Below, in pieces: positions 1 through 5,992 of a stretch of DNA of 7,276 bases; position 1 is the stretch's first letter; each line of letters starts with the position of its first letter. Made by a program: the position numbers and the translations under genes. The notes under the pieces are model-generated. The model did not search any database, was not told the DNA's origin, and saw only the letters and a program-made list of their open reading frames with translations. The DNA lies in the NCBI GenBank assembly GCA_937910825.1, contig CALEMO010000296.1, positions 1-7,276 of the forward strand. Reading direction: 5' to 3'. Source of the stretch: an uncultured Solirubrobacterales bacterium (GTDB lineage: Bacteria; Actinomycetota; Thermoleophilia; Solirubrobacterales; 70-9).

Positions 1-413
1 GGCAAGAGCGCGTCCTGCTGGGCCTTGTTGAAACGGTGGATCTCGTCCAGGAAAAGCACTGTGCGGCGCCCGGCATTTCGCTGCCGCTCTTCGGCCCGCT
101 CGATCACCGCCCGAATCTGGGCACGGCCGGCGTTGACCGCCGATTCCTCCTCGAAGGCGCCGTCGGACATCGCCGCGATGATCCGGGCCAGGGTCGTCTT
201 ACCGGTGCCGGGAGGTCCGTAGAGGATCGCGCTGTGCGGGCGGCCTGCTTCGACTGCGCCGCGCAGAGTCGTGCCGGCGCCGAGGATGTGCTGCTGGCCG
301 ACGACTTCGTCAAGGCTGGTCGGCCGCATACGGGCGGCGAGCGGCGCGTCAGATCCCGGTCCGGCGGCAGGCCCGGGACCGTGATCATCGGCACTGAAAA
401 GTTGGTCGTTCAT
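1..413 (-). CDS. rarA: Replication-associated recombination protein A (RarA/MgsA), N-terminal part, cut by window edge
   Basis: AAA+ ATPase of the RarA/MgsA/WRNIP1 family, which acts in the cytoplasm at stalled or damaged replication forks. The window holds the first 137 residues; the rest lies beyond base 1. Seen in the translation: a short N-terminal tail, then the family signature [17 protein letters not shown] (residues 29-45), a Walker A loop GPPGTGKTT (66-74), the RarA-typical VNAG segment (93-96), and a Walker B/DEXH-like block [17 protein letters not shown] (121-137). The IHRFNK-QQD wording separates RarA from RuvB and from clamp-loader subunits. The ATG at 413 was chosen because it precedes the conserved region by the usual short tail. 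Its ribosome site is poor (GAGGG only 2 bases upstream). It lies 16 bases after the stop of a small gene on the same strand, so the two are probably co-transcribed. The family call is firm; the exact start is less so. Confidence 0.95.
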   Translation of the reverse strand, partial: MNDQLFSADDHGPGPAAGPGSDAPLAARMRPTSLDEVVGQQHILGAGTTLRGAVEAGRPHSAILYGPPGTGKTTLARIIAAMSDGAFEEESAVNAGRAQIRAVIERAEERQRNAGRRTVLFLDEIHRFNKAQQDALL

Positions 414-429
414 GTCCCTCGAGTATCGC

Positions 430-639
430 CTACGCCACGGTCACGAACCTCCGAGTGGCTACCTCTTCGCAGTCAACTTCGCAACCGGCAGACAAGGTGC
501 CGGCCTGGAAGGAGCGGGTCAAGGACTCGTTCTGGTCGGCTCCGGCCTGCCTGTCCCCGACGGATACCACCAGGCAGGCCAACAGCACGCCCAGCGCCAG
601 CAGCCAGACCCGACTGTGCATCCAATGATCGGTCTTCAA
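430..639 (-). CDS. Small putative exported or membrane-anchored protein upstream of rarA
   Basis: I do not recognise this 69-residue protein. It has a short polar and basic start, a hydrophobic stretch (about residues 11-27, [16 protein letters not shown]) and then AGA followed by Asp (32-35). That fits a type I signal peptide cleaved after residue 34, leaving a mature peptide of about 35 residues with two close cysteines (C53, C57). The LLAC at 19-22 resembles a lipobox but sits inside the hydrophobic stretch, so a lipoprotein is less likely; an uncleaved membrane anchor is also possible. The start is TTG at 639: GGGGAGGAAG on the minus strand (653-644) places GGAGG 7 bases ahead of it, whereas the in-frame ATG at residue 7 would be 25 bases away. 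It ends 16 bases before rarA. Support is the ribosome site, the signal-like N-terminus and the operon position; no family match is claimed. Confidence 0.5.
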   Translation of the reverse strand: MKTDHWMHSRVWLLALGVLLACLVVSVGDRQAGADQNESLTRSFQAGTLSAGCEVDCEEVATRRFVTVA

Positions 640-643
640 CGGA

Positions 644-653
644 CTTCCTCCCC
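644..653 (-). promoter_or_regulatory. Strong Shine-Dalgarno site that fixes the TTG start of the small gene
   Basis: The minus strand reads GGGGAGGAAG, with GGAGG ending 7 bases before TTG at 639. It is the best ribosome binding site in the window, and it contrasts with the SD-less starts of the membrane-protein genes. Confidence 0.55.
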
Positions 654-670
654 GGTAGTCGTGTGTGGCA

Positions 671-699
671 CCGAGCTATCTGGGGTCCGGTGGCAACGC
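671..699 (-). promoter_or_regulatory. Weak candidate promoter for the small gene-rarA unit
   Basis: On the minus strand TTGCGT (699-694) and TAGCTC (676-671) are separated by 17 bases. A transcript would begin near 664 and carry about 25 bases of leader containing the Shine-Dalgarno site. Both hexamers depart from consensus, so the placement is more convincing than the sequence. Confidence 0.22.
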
Positions 700-747
700 A
701 AACAAGGCGCTCTTGCGGGGCACCCCTTCAACCCGCACTGGCAAAAT

Positions 748-766
748 GGACCACGATCCCTGGTCC
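748..766. repeat. Inverted repeat GGACCA-N7-TGGTCC in the divergent gap
   Basis: Perfect 6-base arms (748-753 and 761-766) flank a 7-base centre. The repeat lies in the 180-base gap (640-819) between the divergent rarA-side genes and the first membrane-protein gene, about 40 bases ahead of the latter's candidate -10. It could be an operator for a dimeric regulator or a chance hairpin. Nothing else distinctive was found in this gap apart from the promoter candidates listed. Confidence 0.3.
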
Positions 767-803
767 GGTGACCTCGACGGGGAGCGGCCTGCGGCCGCCG
801 GGA

Positions 804-809
804 TACGCT
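804..809 (+). promoter_or_regulatory. Candidate -10 element (TACGCT) for the first membrane-protein gene
   Basis: TACGCT fits TANNNT and ends 10 bases before the ATG at 820, so the transcript would have almost no leader. No convincing -35 hexamer is visible, and no Shine-Dalgarno sequence precedes the ATG, which is consistent with leaderless or nearly leaderless expression. Confidence 0.3.
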
Positions 810-819
810 TGCGCCTGCC

Positions 820-2478
820 ATGAGCGGCGACGACGATCACAGGGGAGCGCAGGTACGGACGAGCGCAGTAGTCAGGGATCGCTTGCCGCTGGTCCTGCTG
901 GCCCTGATGCTGCTCGCTTCAGCGGGATTCATTCTTCGACTGACCGCAGGGATCACTTTCGTGAGTGACGAGTGGGACCTGTTGCTGCTTCGGCAGGGCT
1001 GGGGGATCGATCAGTTCGTCGCACCATTCAACGAGCACATGGTGATCGCGCCGTCCTTCCTCTACCACGTCCTGCTCGAGGTTTTCGGCATGGATTCCGC
1101 CCGGCCCTTCCAGCTTCTGGCGACCGGGACCTTCTTGCTGAGCTCCGTGCTGCTCTTCGTCTATGTGAGGCGGCGAACGGGAGACTGGACGGCCCTGATC
1201 ATGACTGCGCTGATCCTTTTCCTTGGGGCAGCTTTCGAAGACTTTCTCTGGGCGTTCCAGATCGGCTACTTCGGTTCTCTTGCGGCCGGACTCGGTGCTC
1301 TGATCGCGCTGGAGCGTAACGACCGCAAAGGGGACATCGTGGCTTCAGTGCTCCTGTTGCTTTCGCTGGCGTTCTCCAGCCTCGGCATCGTTTTCGCCGC
1401 CGGGGCAGTGGTCGAATGGCTGCTCAACTCGCGTGATCGAAAGAAGCGCCTCTTCGTGCCTGGCGCGGCCCTTGCCTTCTACGCACTCTGGTGGATCGTC
1501 TGGGGCCAGAGCGCCGAGAGTGACTTCAGTCTTTCGAACATTCCTGACCTGCCCTCCTATGTCTTCACCTCGATTTCAGCGGGCTTTACGTCGATTGCCG
1601 GCCTTGCCACCGGTGACGGCTCCGAGCCGGAACAGCCCCACCTGATCTGGGGCAGGATCTTCTTCGTGGTTGCGATCCTGCTCGCGGCCTGGCGACTTCG
1701 GCGACGCGGTTCGATTCCCAATGGCCTGCTGATCGTCGCAGCGGTCGGCCTCAGCTTCTACCTGCTGGCCGGGCTCAGTCAATCAGAGCTTCGCCCCGCG
1801 ACTTCCAGCCGGTATCAATTGCCCTCGGCGATCTTCATCCTGCTGGCGGCGGCCTGGATGCTCGAAGGAATCCGGATCAGGACACCGGCGCTGATCGGAG
1901 CTGCCGTGGTTTCCGTTTTCGCGATCGGCAGCGGCCTGAACCTGATGGACGACGAAGCAAAGACCCGCTGGCAGCCGACATCGGCTGCCCTTCTCAACTC
2001 ATTGGGAGCGATCGACATCGCCGGTACTTCGGCCCGCCCGGATTACGAACTGCTGCTCGGCCTCAAACAGCCGGTGCCGATTGCCGACTACCTTCGCGCC
2101 ACCGATGACTTCGGCTCTCCCGGAACCCTGGAAATCGAACTCGCCGCCAGCGATGCCGGGAAACGGGTGGCCGCCGATTCAACCCTGATTGACGCCCTCG
2201 GTATTCAGTTGACCGGGCGCCTGCCCGGGAGGCATGGCGTCTGCAGGGGACTGAAAGCCGGCGGGCCGGCGGTGCGCGTCGGCCGCCGGCCTGACGTGAT
2301 CAACCGCGGCAGCGACGACCTGGGGATCGCCCTTTCGAGGTTCTCGGACCCACCCGGCATCGAGATCGGTGCGGTCCTGCCGAAAGGATCAGCCGGGATC
2401 GACTTGCCACCCGACGAGTCGGGTCAACCGTGGCGGCTTGCGATCACCCGCGGCGGTCCGGCCGAAGTCTGCGGCTAG
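820..2478 (+). CDS. Polytopic GT-C-like membrane glycosyltransferase (putative), paralogue 1
   Basis: A 552-residue integral membrane protein. I count about ten hydrophobic segments (roughly 22-44, 97-116, 122-138, 150-164, 173-200, 210-228, 276-291, 302-319, 333-349, 357-374), then a soluble C-terminal region of about 175 residues. After the first segment comes an acidic motif D50-E51-W52, then N71-E72-H73 and [12 protein letters not shown] (89-100). This layout resembles the first outside loop of GT-C enzymes such as the PMT and ArnT families, which use polyprenyl-phosphate sugars. Other marks are [12 protein letters not shown] (139-150), SSLGI (186-190) and SRYQ (330-333). Two cysteines in the tail (C475, C551) could pair if the tail is extracytoplasmic. 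All these marks recur in the gene at 3585. The ATG at 820 has no Shine-Dalgarno site. The TAG stop overlaps the convergent epimerase stop within CTAG. Topology is estimated by eye; enzymatic activity is inferred. It could instead be a non-catalytic GT-C relative. Confidence 0.85.
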   Translation: MSGDDDHRGAQVRTSAVVRDRLPLVLLALMLLASAGFILRLTAGITFVSDEWDLLLLRQGWGIDQFVAPFNEHMVIAPSFLYHVLLEVFGMDSARPFQLLATGTFLLSSVLLFVYVRRRTGDWTALIMTALILFLGAAFEDFLWAFQIGYFGSLAAGLGALIALERNDRKGDIVASVLLLLSLAFSSLGIVFAAGAVVEWLLNSRDRKKRLFVPGAALAFYALWWIVWGQSAESDFSLSNIPDLPSYVFTSISAGFTSIAGLATGDGSEPEQPHLIWGRIFFVVAILLAAWRLRRRGSIPNGLLIVAAVGLSFYLLAGLSQSELRPATSSRYQLPSAIFILLAAAWMLEGIRIRTPALIGAAVVSVFAIGSGLNLMDDEAKTRWQPTSAALLNSLGAIDIAGTSARPDYELLLGLKQPVPIADYLRATDDFGSPGTLEIELAASDAGKRVAADSTLIDALGIQLTGRLPGRHGVCRGLKAGGPAVRVGRRPDVINRGSDDLGIALSRFSDPPGIEIGAVLPKGSAGIDLPPDESGQPWRLAITRGGPAEVCG

Positions 2479-3536
2479 GCCTTCTCAGCGACGTTGTATT
2501 CGTAGATTTCAAGCAGGATCTCTTCGATCCCGTAGCGCTGTTGCCAGTCCGGGTAATCCTTTTCGAATGCTTCGAGGTCCGAGATCCACCACATGTGGTC
2601 GCCGATCCGGTTCTCTTTTGACATTGTCCAGTCCAGTTCACGGCCGGCGATGCGCTGACAGGCCTCGATCGCCTCCAGCATCGAGCAGTTGCTCTGCCGG
2701 CCGCCACCGATGTTATAAACCGCGCCGCTGCCCGGCTTCTTCTGGAATTCCATGAATGCGGAGACGAGATCGGCACAGTGGATGTTGTCCCGGACCTGCT
2801 TGCCGCCGTAGCCAAAGACGGTGTACGGACTGCCAGCCACGACGCACTTCATCAGGTAGGCCAGGAAGCCGTGGAGTTCCGCACCGGCATGCTGCGGACC
2901 GGTCAGGCATCCGCCGCGGAAGCAGACGGTCAGCATGCCGAAGTAGCGGCCGTATTCCTGGACCAGAAGGTCAGCACTCGCCTTGGATACGCCAAACAGG
3001 GAGTGAGTCGACTGATCGATCGACATCGAGGTATCGATTCCCCGGTGATAGCGGTGACCGGGCGGCAGTTCGAGCCGGCTTGTCTCTTCAACAAGTGGAA
3101 GCTGGTTCGGCAGGTCACCGTAGACCTTGTTGGTCGAGCAGAAAATGAACGGGGCCTCGGGGCAGTGCTGCCGGCAGGCCTCGAGCAGGTTGAGCGTGCC
3201 AAGGGCATTGACGCCGAAATCGGTCTGGGGGTCGCGGGCCGCCCAGTCGTGGGACGGCTGCGCGGCGGTGTGAATGACCAGCTCCGGCCCACCTTCGACC
3301 CCGGCGAATACACGGCCGACACCTTCGGCATCACGGATGTCCAATTCGACGTTCTCGAACTCTTCGTATCGGGAGAGAAGGCTCTGCGAAGTCGGGCGGG
3401 TCGAAGACTCCGGCCCGAAGAACTGCGAGCGCATGTCGTTTTCGATGCCGATCACATGCCAGCCCGCTTCGACCAGGTGCGCGACGGATTGCGAGCCGAT
3501 CAGGCCTCCTGATCCGGTTACAACTGCGGTCTTCAA
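2475..3536 (-). CDS. NAD-dependent epimerase/dehydratase, CDP-paratose 2-epimerase-like (extended SDR) with Phe at the catalytic Tyr position
   Basis: 353-residue cytoplasmic extended short-chain dehydrogenase-type enzyme, expected to change a nucleotide-linked sugar. Seen: the Rossmann motif TGSGGLIG (7-14) right at the N-terminus, acidic residues after the second strand (E32, D34) that favour NAD over [13 protein letters not shown] (89-97), the Ser/Thr site FCSTNKVYG (132-140), [13 protein letters not shown] (206-218), GKQVRDNIH (245-253), YNIGGG (274-279) and [10 protein letters not shown] (311-320). The YxxxK motif reads F181-G-V-S-K185, so the usual catalytic Tyr hydroxyl is absent. The wording matches, from memory, a family usually named CDP-paratose 2-epimerase or plain NAD-dependent epimerase. 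Start: TTG at 3536 gives the standard N-terminus; no in-frame ATG or GTG lies close upstream, and the nearby ATG is out of frame. No Shine-Dalgarno site is seen; a short upstream ORF ends one base before. Related to the gene at 5989. The substrate is unknown. Confidence 0.9.
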   Translation of the reverse strand: MKTAVVTGSGGLIGSQSVAHLVEAGWHVIGIENDMRSQFFGPESSTRPTSQSLLSRYEEFENVELDIRDAEGVGRVFAGVEGGPELVIHTAAQPSHDWAARDPQTDFGVNALGTLNLLEACRQHCPEAPFIFCSTNKVYGDLPNQLPLVEETSRLELPPGHRYHRGIDTSMSIDQSTHSLFGVSKASADLLVQEYGRYFGMLTVCFRGGCLTGPQHAGAELHGFLAYLMKCVVAGSPYTVFGYGGKQVRDNIHCADLVSAFMEFQKKPGSGAVYNIGGGRQSNCSMLEAIEACQRIAGRELDWTMSKENRIGDHMWWISDLEAFEKDYPDWQQRYGIEEILLEIYEYNVAEKA

Positions 3537-3537
3537 T

Positions 3538-3567
3538 TCATGCCGCCGCGTCGGGTTCCCTGCACAT
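3538..3567 (-). promoter_or_regulatory. Candidate 9-codon upstream ORF coupled to the epimerase TTG start
   Basis: On the minus strand an ATG at 3567 opens a reading frame encoding MCREPDAAA and ending with TGA at 3540-3538. A single base separates that stop from the TTG start of the epimerase at 3536. The ATG lies 6 bases after a TAGTTT -10 candidate, so a transcript could begin directly at this codon. If it is translated, ribosomes ending here could restart at the TTG, which would explain the lack of a Shine-Dalgarno site. The frame is very short and could be chance. Confidence 0.3.
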
Positions 3568-3572
3568 CGGCC

Positions 3573-3578
3573 TAAACT
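3573..3578 (+). promoter_or_regulatory. Candidate leaderless -10 (TAAACT) for the second membrane-protein gene
   Basis: TAAACT fits TANNNT and ends 6 bases before the ATG at 3585, which places transcription initiation at or beside the start codon. No Shine-Dalgarno site is present, in keeping with leaderless translation. No good -35 hexamer is visible. It overlaps a -10 candidate on the opposite strand. Confidence 0.5.
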
Positions 3579-3579
3579 A
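3574..3579 (-). promoter_or_regulatory. Candidate -10 (TAGTTT) for the epimerase transcript, overlapping the opposing -10
   Basis: The minus strand reads TAGTTT, then 6 bases, then the ATG of the short upstream ORF at 3567. It shares five base pairs with the plus-strand TAAACT. The spacing on both sides is the same, so this looks like a compact bidirectional promoter in a 48-base divergent gap. Confidence 0.4.
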
Positions 3580-3584
3580 ACAGC

Positions 3585-5243
3585 ATGGCGCACGGTCCGA
3601 CAGGCATCTCGGCTCTGCGCAATCGACCATATGAGGTGCTGCTGGCGGTACTTATGCTCGCTTCGGCCGCCCTGCTCATTTACTACCGGTCGTATCTCAA
3701 TTTCATGCTCGACGACTGGGCCTTCGTCATCTACCGCGAAGACGGCGGTCTCGGCGACTTGCTCGACCCCCACAACGAGCACATCTCGATCCTCCCGGTC
3801 GCGATTTACAAGCTCTTCCTTTCGGTCTTCGGCATGGGCTCGGCGATGCCGCTCCAGATCCTTTCGGTGGCGGTCTTCCTGCTCAGTGTTTTCGTACTTT
3901 TCGTCTACCTCAGGTCGCTCGTCGGAAAACCGGCCGCCCTGATCGGCTGCGCAGTGATCCTTTTCCTCGGATCTGCCTGGGAAGATCTGCTCTGGGCCTT
4001 TCAGATCGGCTTCTCGATCTCGATCGCGGCCGGAATCGGGGCGCTGGTCATGCTGCGGCGCCAGGACAGCTTCGGTGACCGGATCGCCTGTCTGCTGCTC
4101 GTGATCTCGATGATTTCCACATCGCTGGGCATACCTTTCGCGATCGGTTCCGGCGCAATGCTGCTGCTCCAGGGTGAGAACCTGATCAGGCGGTTGTATG
4201 TGGTGGTGGTGCCGGTTTGCATCTACGGGCTCTGGTACCTCGGCTGGGGCCATATGGCAGCGAATGCGCTGAGCTTCGACAACGCGCTGCATGCGCCCGA
4301 GTACATCGCCCGTTCTTTCTCCCTGACCGCGACCGAAATAACCGGCTTCTCGAAAGTGATCAGCTCAGCCGAAGTCATCCCCAGCCTGCTGATCGGCCTG
4401 TTCGCCCTGGTCGCTGTGGCCTGGGGAGTCAGGCAGCGGAAGGGGATCCCACGGCCGCTGTTGGTGGCCGCCGCGATCGCCCTCGCATTTTGGGGGCTGG
4501 CTGCACTCAACCTGGCGCCGGGCCGCGGCTTCGAAGTGAGCCGCTACCAGTTCCCGAACGCTGTCCTGCTGCTGATGATCCTGGCCGGTGCTTTCGAAGG
4601 GGCCAGTCCGCGCGCGCGGACTCTCGGGGTCCTCGGACTGATTGCTCTGGCCGCGATCGCCGTCAACATAGATGCTCTGCGCAACGGCTACCGGGACGTG
4701 ATGAAGCCACTGTCAGACAAAGGCATCGCCGGGTTGACCGCGGTGGAAATCGCGCGCGACACGGTGGATCCCGGCCTGGCAATCGGCATGAACCAGAACG
4801 ACACCGCCTTCGTCGCGGCCGGGGGCTATTTCGAGGCCGAAGAGAAATACGGATCACCGGCCTGGTCTGAATCAGAGATCGAAAAATCTTCCAGTTCAGC
4901 GAGGGCCAGGGTCGACCAGATCCTGGTCGCGGCCCTGCCAGTCAATGGCATCCCGCTGCCGGCCGGGCTCGTTTCGGGATCATGCGAGGTGTTGCAGGCG
5001 GGCAGCCCGGGTTCTGCGAAGAGTATCCCGCTGCCGGCGCAGACTTTCACCTTCCGCCCCCGGCGTCAGGTCTTCCTGGCGGTCGGCCGCTACGGCGACG
5101 GAGCAGAGACCGGTGCGGCGCTGGCCGAACCCGGGGTCGAGACGCTGGTCAATGTGCCGGGAGACTCCTCGGACCAGCCGTGGAGGATCGGCTTTCTCGG
5201 AAGCGGCAAGGTCCGGGTCTGCGCATCGGTGAAAGAGAGGTAG
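3585..5243 (+). CDS. Polytopic GT-C-like membrane glycosyltransferase (putative), paralogue 2
   Basis: A 552-residue integral membrane protein that aligns from end to end with the product of the gene at 820, which has the same length. About ten hydrophobic segments (near 17-33, 90-108, 115-129, 142-156, 166-194, 203-220, 265-281, 290-309, 323-338, 346-361) precede a soluble tail of about 185 residues. Shared marks: D43-D44-W45 and N64-E65-H66 in the first outside loop, [12 protein letters not shown] (82-93), [12 protein letters not shown] (132-143), STSLGI (178-183), SRYQFPNA (319-326), YGSP in the tail, and a cysteine pair C467 and C546, the latter just before the C-terminus as in paralogue 1. 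A role as a GT-C-type transferase using a lipid-linked sugar outside the cell is inferred from topology and the loop-1 acidic pair. The ATG follows a TAAACT -10 by 6 bases, so the message is probably leaderless. It ends 17 bases from the convergent glycosyltransferase gene, and its stop lies within a palindrome. Confidence 0.85.
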   Translation: MAHGPTGISALRNRPYEVLLAVLMLASAALLIYYRSYLNFMLDDWAFVIYREDGGLGDLLDPHNEHISILPVAIYKLFLSVFGMGSAMPLQILSVAVFLLSVFVLFVYLRSLVGKPAALIGCAVILFLGSAWEDLLWAFQIGFSISIAAGIGALVMLRRQDSFGDRIACLLLVISMISTSLGIPFAIGSGAMLLLQGENLIRRLYVVVVPVCIYGLWYLGWGHMAANALSFDNALHAPEYIARSFSLTATEITGFSKVISSAEVIPSLLIGLFALVAVAWGVRQRKGIPRPLLVAAAIALAFWGLAALNLAPGRGFEVSRYQFPNAVLLLMILAGAFEGASPRARTLGVLGLIALAAIAVNIDALRNGYRDVMKPLSDKGIAGLTAVEIARDTVDPGLAIGMNQNDTAFVAAGGYFEAEEKYGSPAWSESEIEKSSSSARARVDQILVAALPVNGIPLPAGLVSGSCEVLQAGSPGSAKSIPLPAQTFTFRPRRQVFLAVGRYGDGAETGAALAEPGVETLVNVPGDSSDQPWRIGFLGSGKVRVCASVKER

Positions 5244-5254
5244 CCGCGGCTACC
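5239..5254. terminator. 16-base perfect palindrome between convergent genes, possible bidirectional terminator stem
   Basis: GGTAGCCGCGGCTACC is its own reverse complement. It contains the TAG stop of the membrane-protein gene (5241-5243) and lies 6 bases from the stop of the opposing glycosyltransferase gene. RNA from either strand could fold into a 6-base stem with a CGCG loop. There is no T-tract on either side, so it is not a standard intrinsic terminator; it could also be a protein site. Confidence 0.45.
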
Positions 5255-5260
5255 GGCGCC

Positions 5261-5992
5261 TCAGTCCTTGAGGTAGTCGCCACGGCTCAAGTGGTATTCC
5301 AGCCAGATGTAGAGCACGATGAACAGGTAGCGGCTACCCATCTCCCGCATCGCAAGCTTCGCCTCTCCGACCGTGCGGTTGGTCCACGAGGTCGGCACCA
5401 CTTCGAAGCTGTACCCACGGGTGATCGCCTTCAGCGGCATTTCCACCGTCAGATTGAAGTGCTTTGAGAGCAGCGGGGAAATGGTCTCGATCACTTCGCG
5501 GCGATAGCCTTTGAAAGCATTGGTCGTATCGTTGTAACCGAGGCGGAAGATCGTGTTTACAAAGAAGTTTGCGGCCCGGTTGACGACCATCTTCACCCGC
5601 GGGTAGTCACTCACGGTTGCGCCCTCGATAAACCTCGATCCGAAGGCGCAGTCGGTGCCGCTTTCGAGAATGCGGTGGTAGACGACCAGGTCTTCCGGAT
5701 CGTCGGATTTGTCGGCCATCATGATCACGACCGCGTCGCCGCTGAACTTTTCCAGGCCGGAACGGACCGTCAGGCCGAAGCCGCCCGAATAGTGGGAAGG
5801 GCGGCAGATGACCGCGGGGTTGCCGACGCCCAATTCGTCGACAATCGCCCGGGTGCGGTCGGTACTGCCGTCGTCGATCACCAGGACTTCGTAGTCGATC
5901 GACTCGCGTTCCAGGGCGGAAACGATGCCTTCGATCGCTTCGAGGATCGAGCCCTCTTCGTTGCGGGCGGGTATGACCACCGAAAGCTTCAA
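5261..5992 (-). CDS. Family 2 glycosyltransferase, dolichol-phosphate mannose synthase (DPM1)-like
   Basis: 243-residue GT-A-fold transferase, likely acting at the inner face of the membrane and moving a sugar from a nucleotide donor to a polyprenyl phosphate. Seen: VVIPARNEEGSI (5-16), VLVIDDGSTDRT (36-47), an acidic block MMADKSDDPED (91-101) where relatives carry the metal-binding DXD, GSRFIEG (118-124), NAFKGYRREV (158-167), HFNLTVEMPLKA (178-189) and SFEVVPTSWTNRT (195-207). There is no long membrane domain and no GtrA part; RYLFIVLYIWL (221-231) is a short hydrophobic patch that could touch the membrane. The length fits soluble DPM1-type enzymes. Start: TTG at 5992 overlaps the TGA stop of the upstream epimerase in the four bases TTGA, with AAGGG 9 bases ahead inside that gene. 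The donor sugar and the lipid acceptor are not shown by the sequence. Confidence 0.92.
   Translation of the reverse strand: MKLSVVIPARNEEGSILEAIEGIVSALERESIDYEVLVIDDGSTDRTRAIVDELGVGNPAVICRPSHYSGGFGLTVRSGLEKFSGDAVVIMMADKSDDPEDLVVYHRILESGTDCAFGSRFIEGATVSDYPRVKMVVNRAANFFVNTIFRLGYNDTTNAFKGYRREVIETISPLLSKHFNLTVEMPLKAITRGYSFEVVPTSWTNRTVGEAKLAMREMGSRYLFIVLYIWLEYHLSRGDYLKD

Noticed and set aside
412..771. 119-codon plus-strand frame across the gap
   Set aside because: Antisense to the small signal-peptide gene, and it has no ribosome site or domain; the opposite strand has better support.
36..968. 310-codon plus-strand frame opposite rarA and running into the first membrane-protein gene
   Set aside because: Antisense to the clear RarA coding sequence, low-complexity Arg/Pro/Ser-rich composition, no recognisable motif; a typical GC-rich shadow frame.
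2778..3512. 244-codon plus-strand frame inside the first epimerase gene
   Set aside because: Fully antisense to a conserved SDR gene; its long open frame follows from codon bias on the real strand.
3537..4292. Long upstream extension of the epimerase frame (to 605 codons)
   Set aside because: The extension runs antisense through the second membrane-protein gene and is charged low-complexity sequence; the Rossmann motif placement supports a start at 3536.
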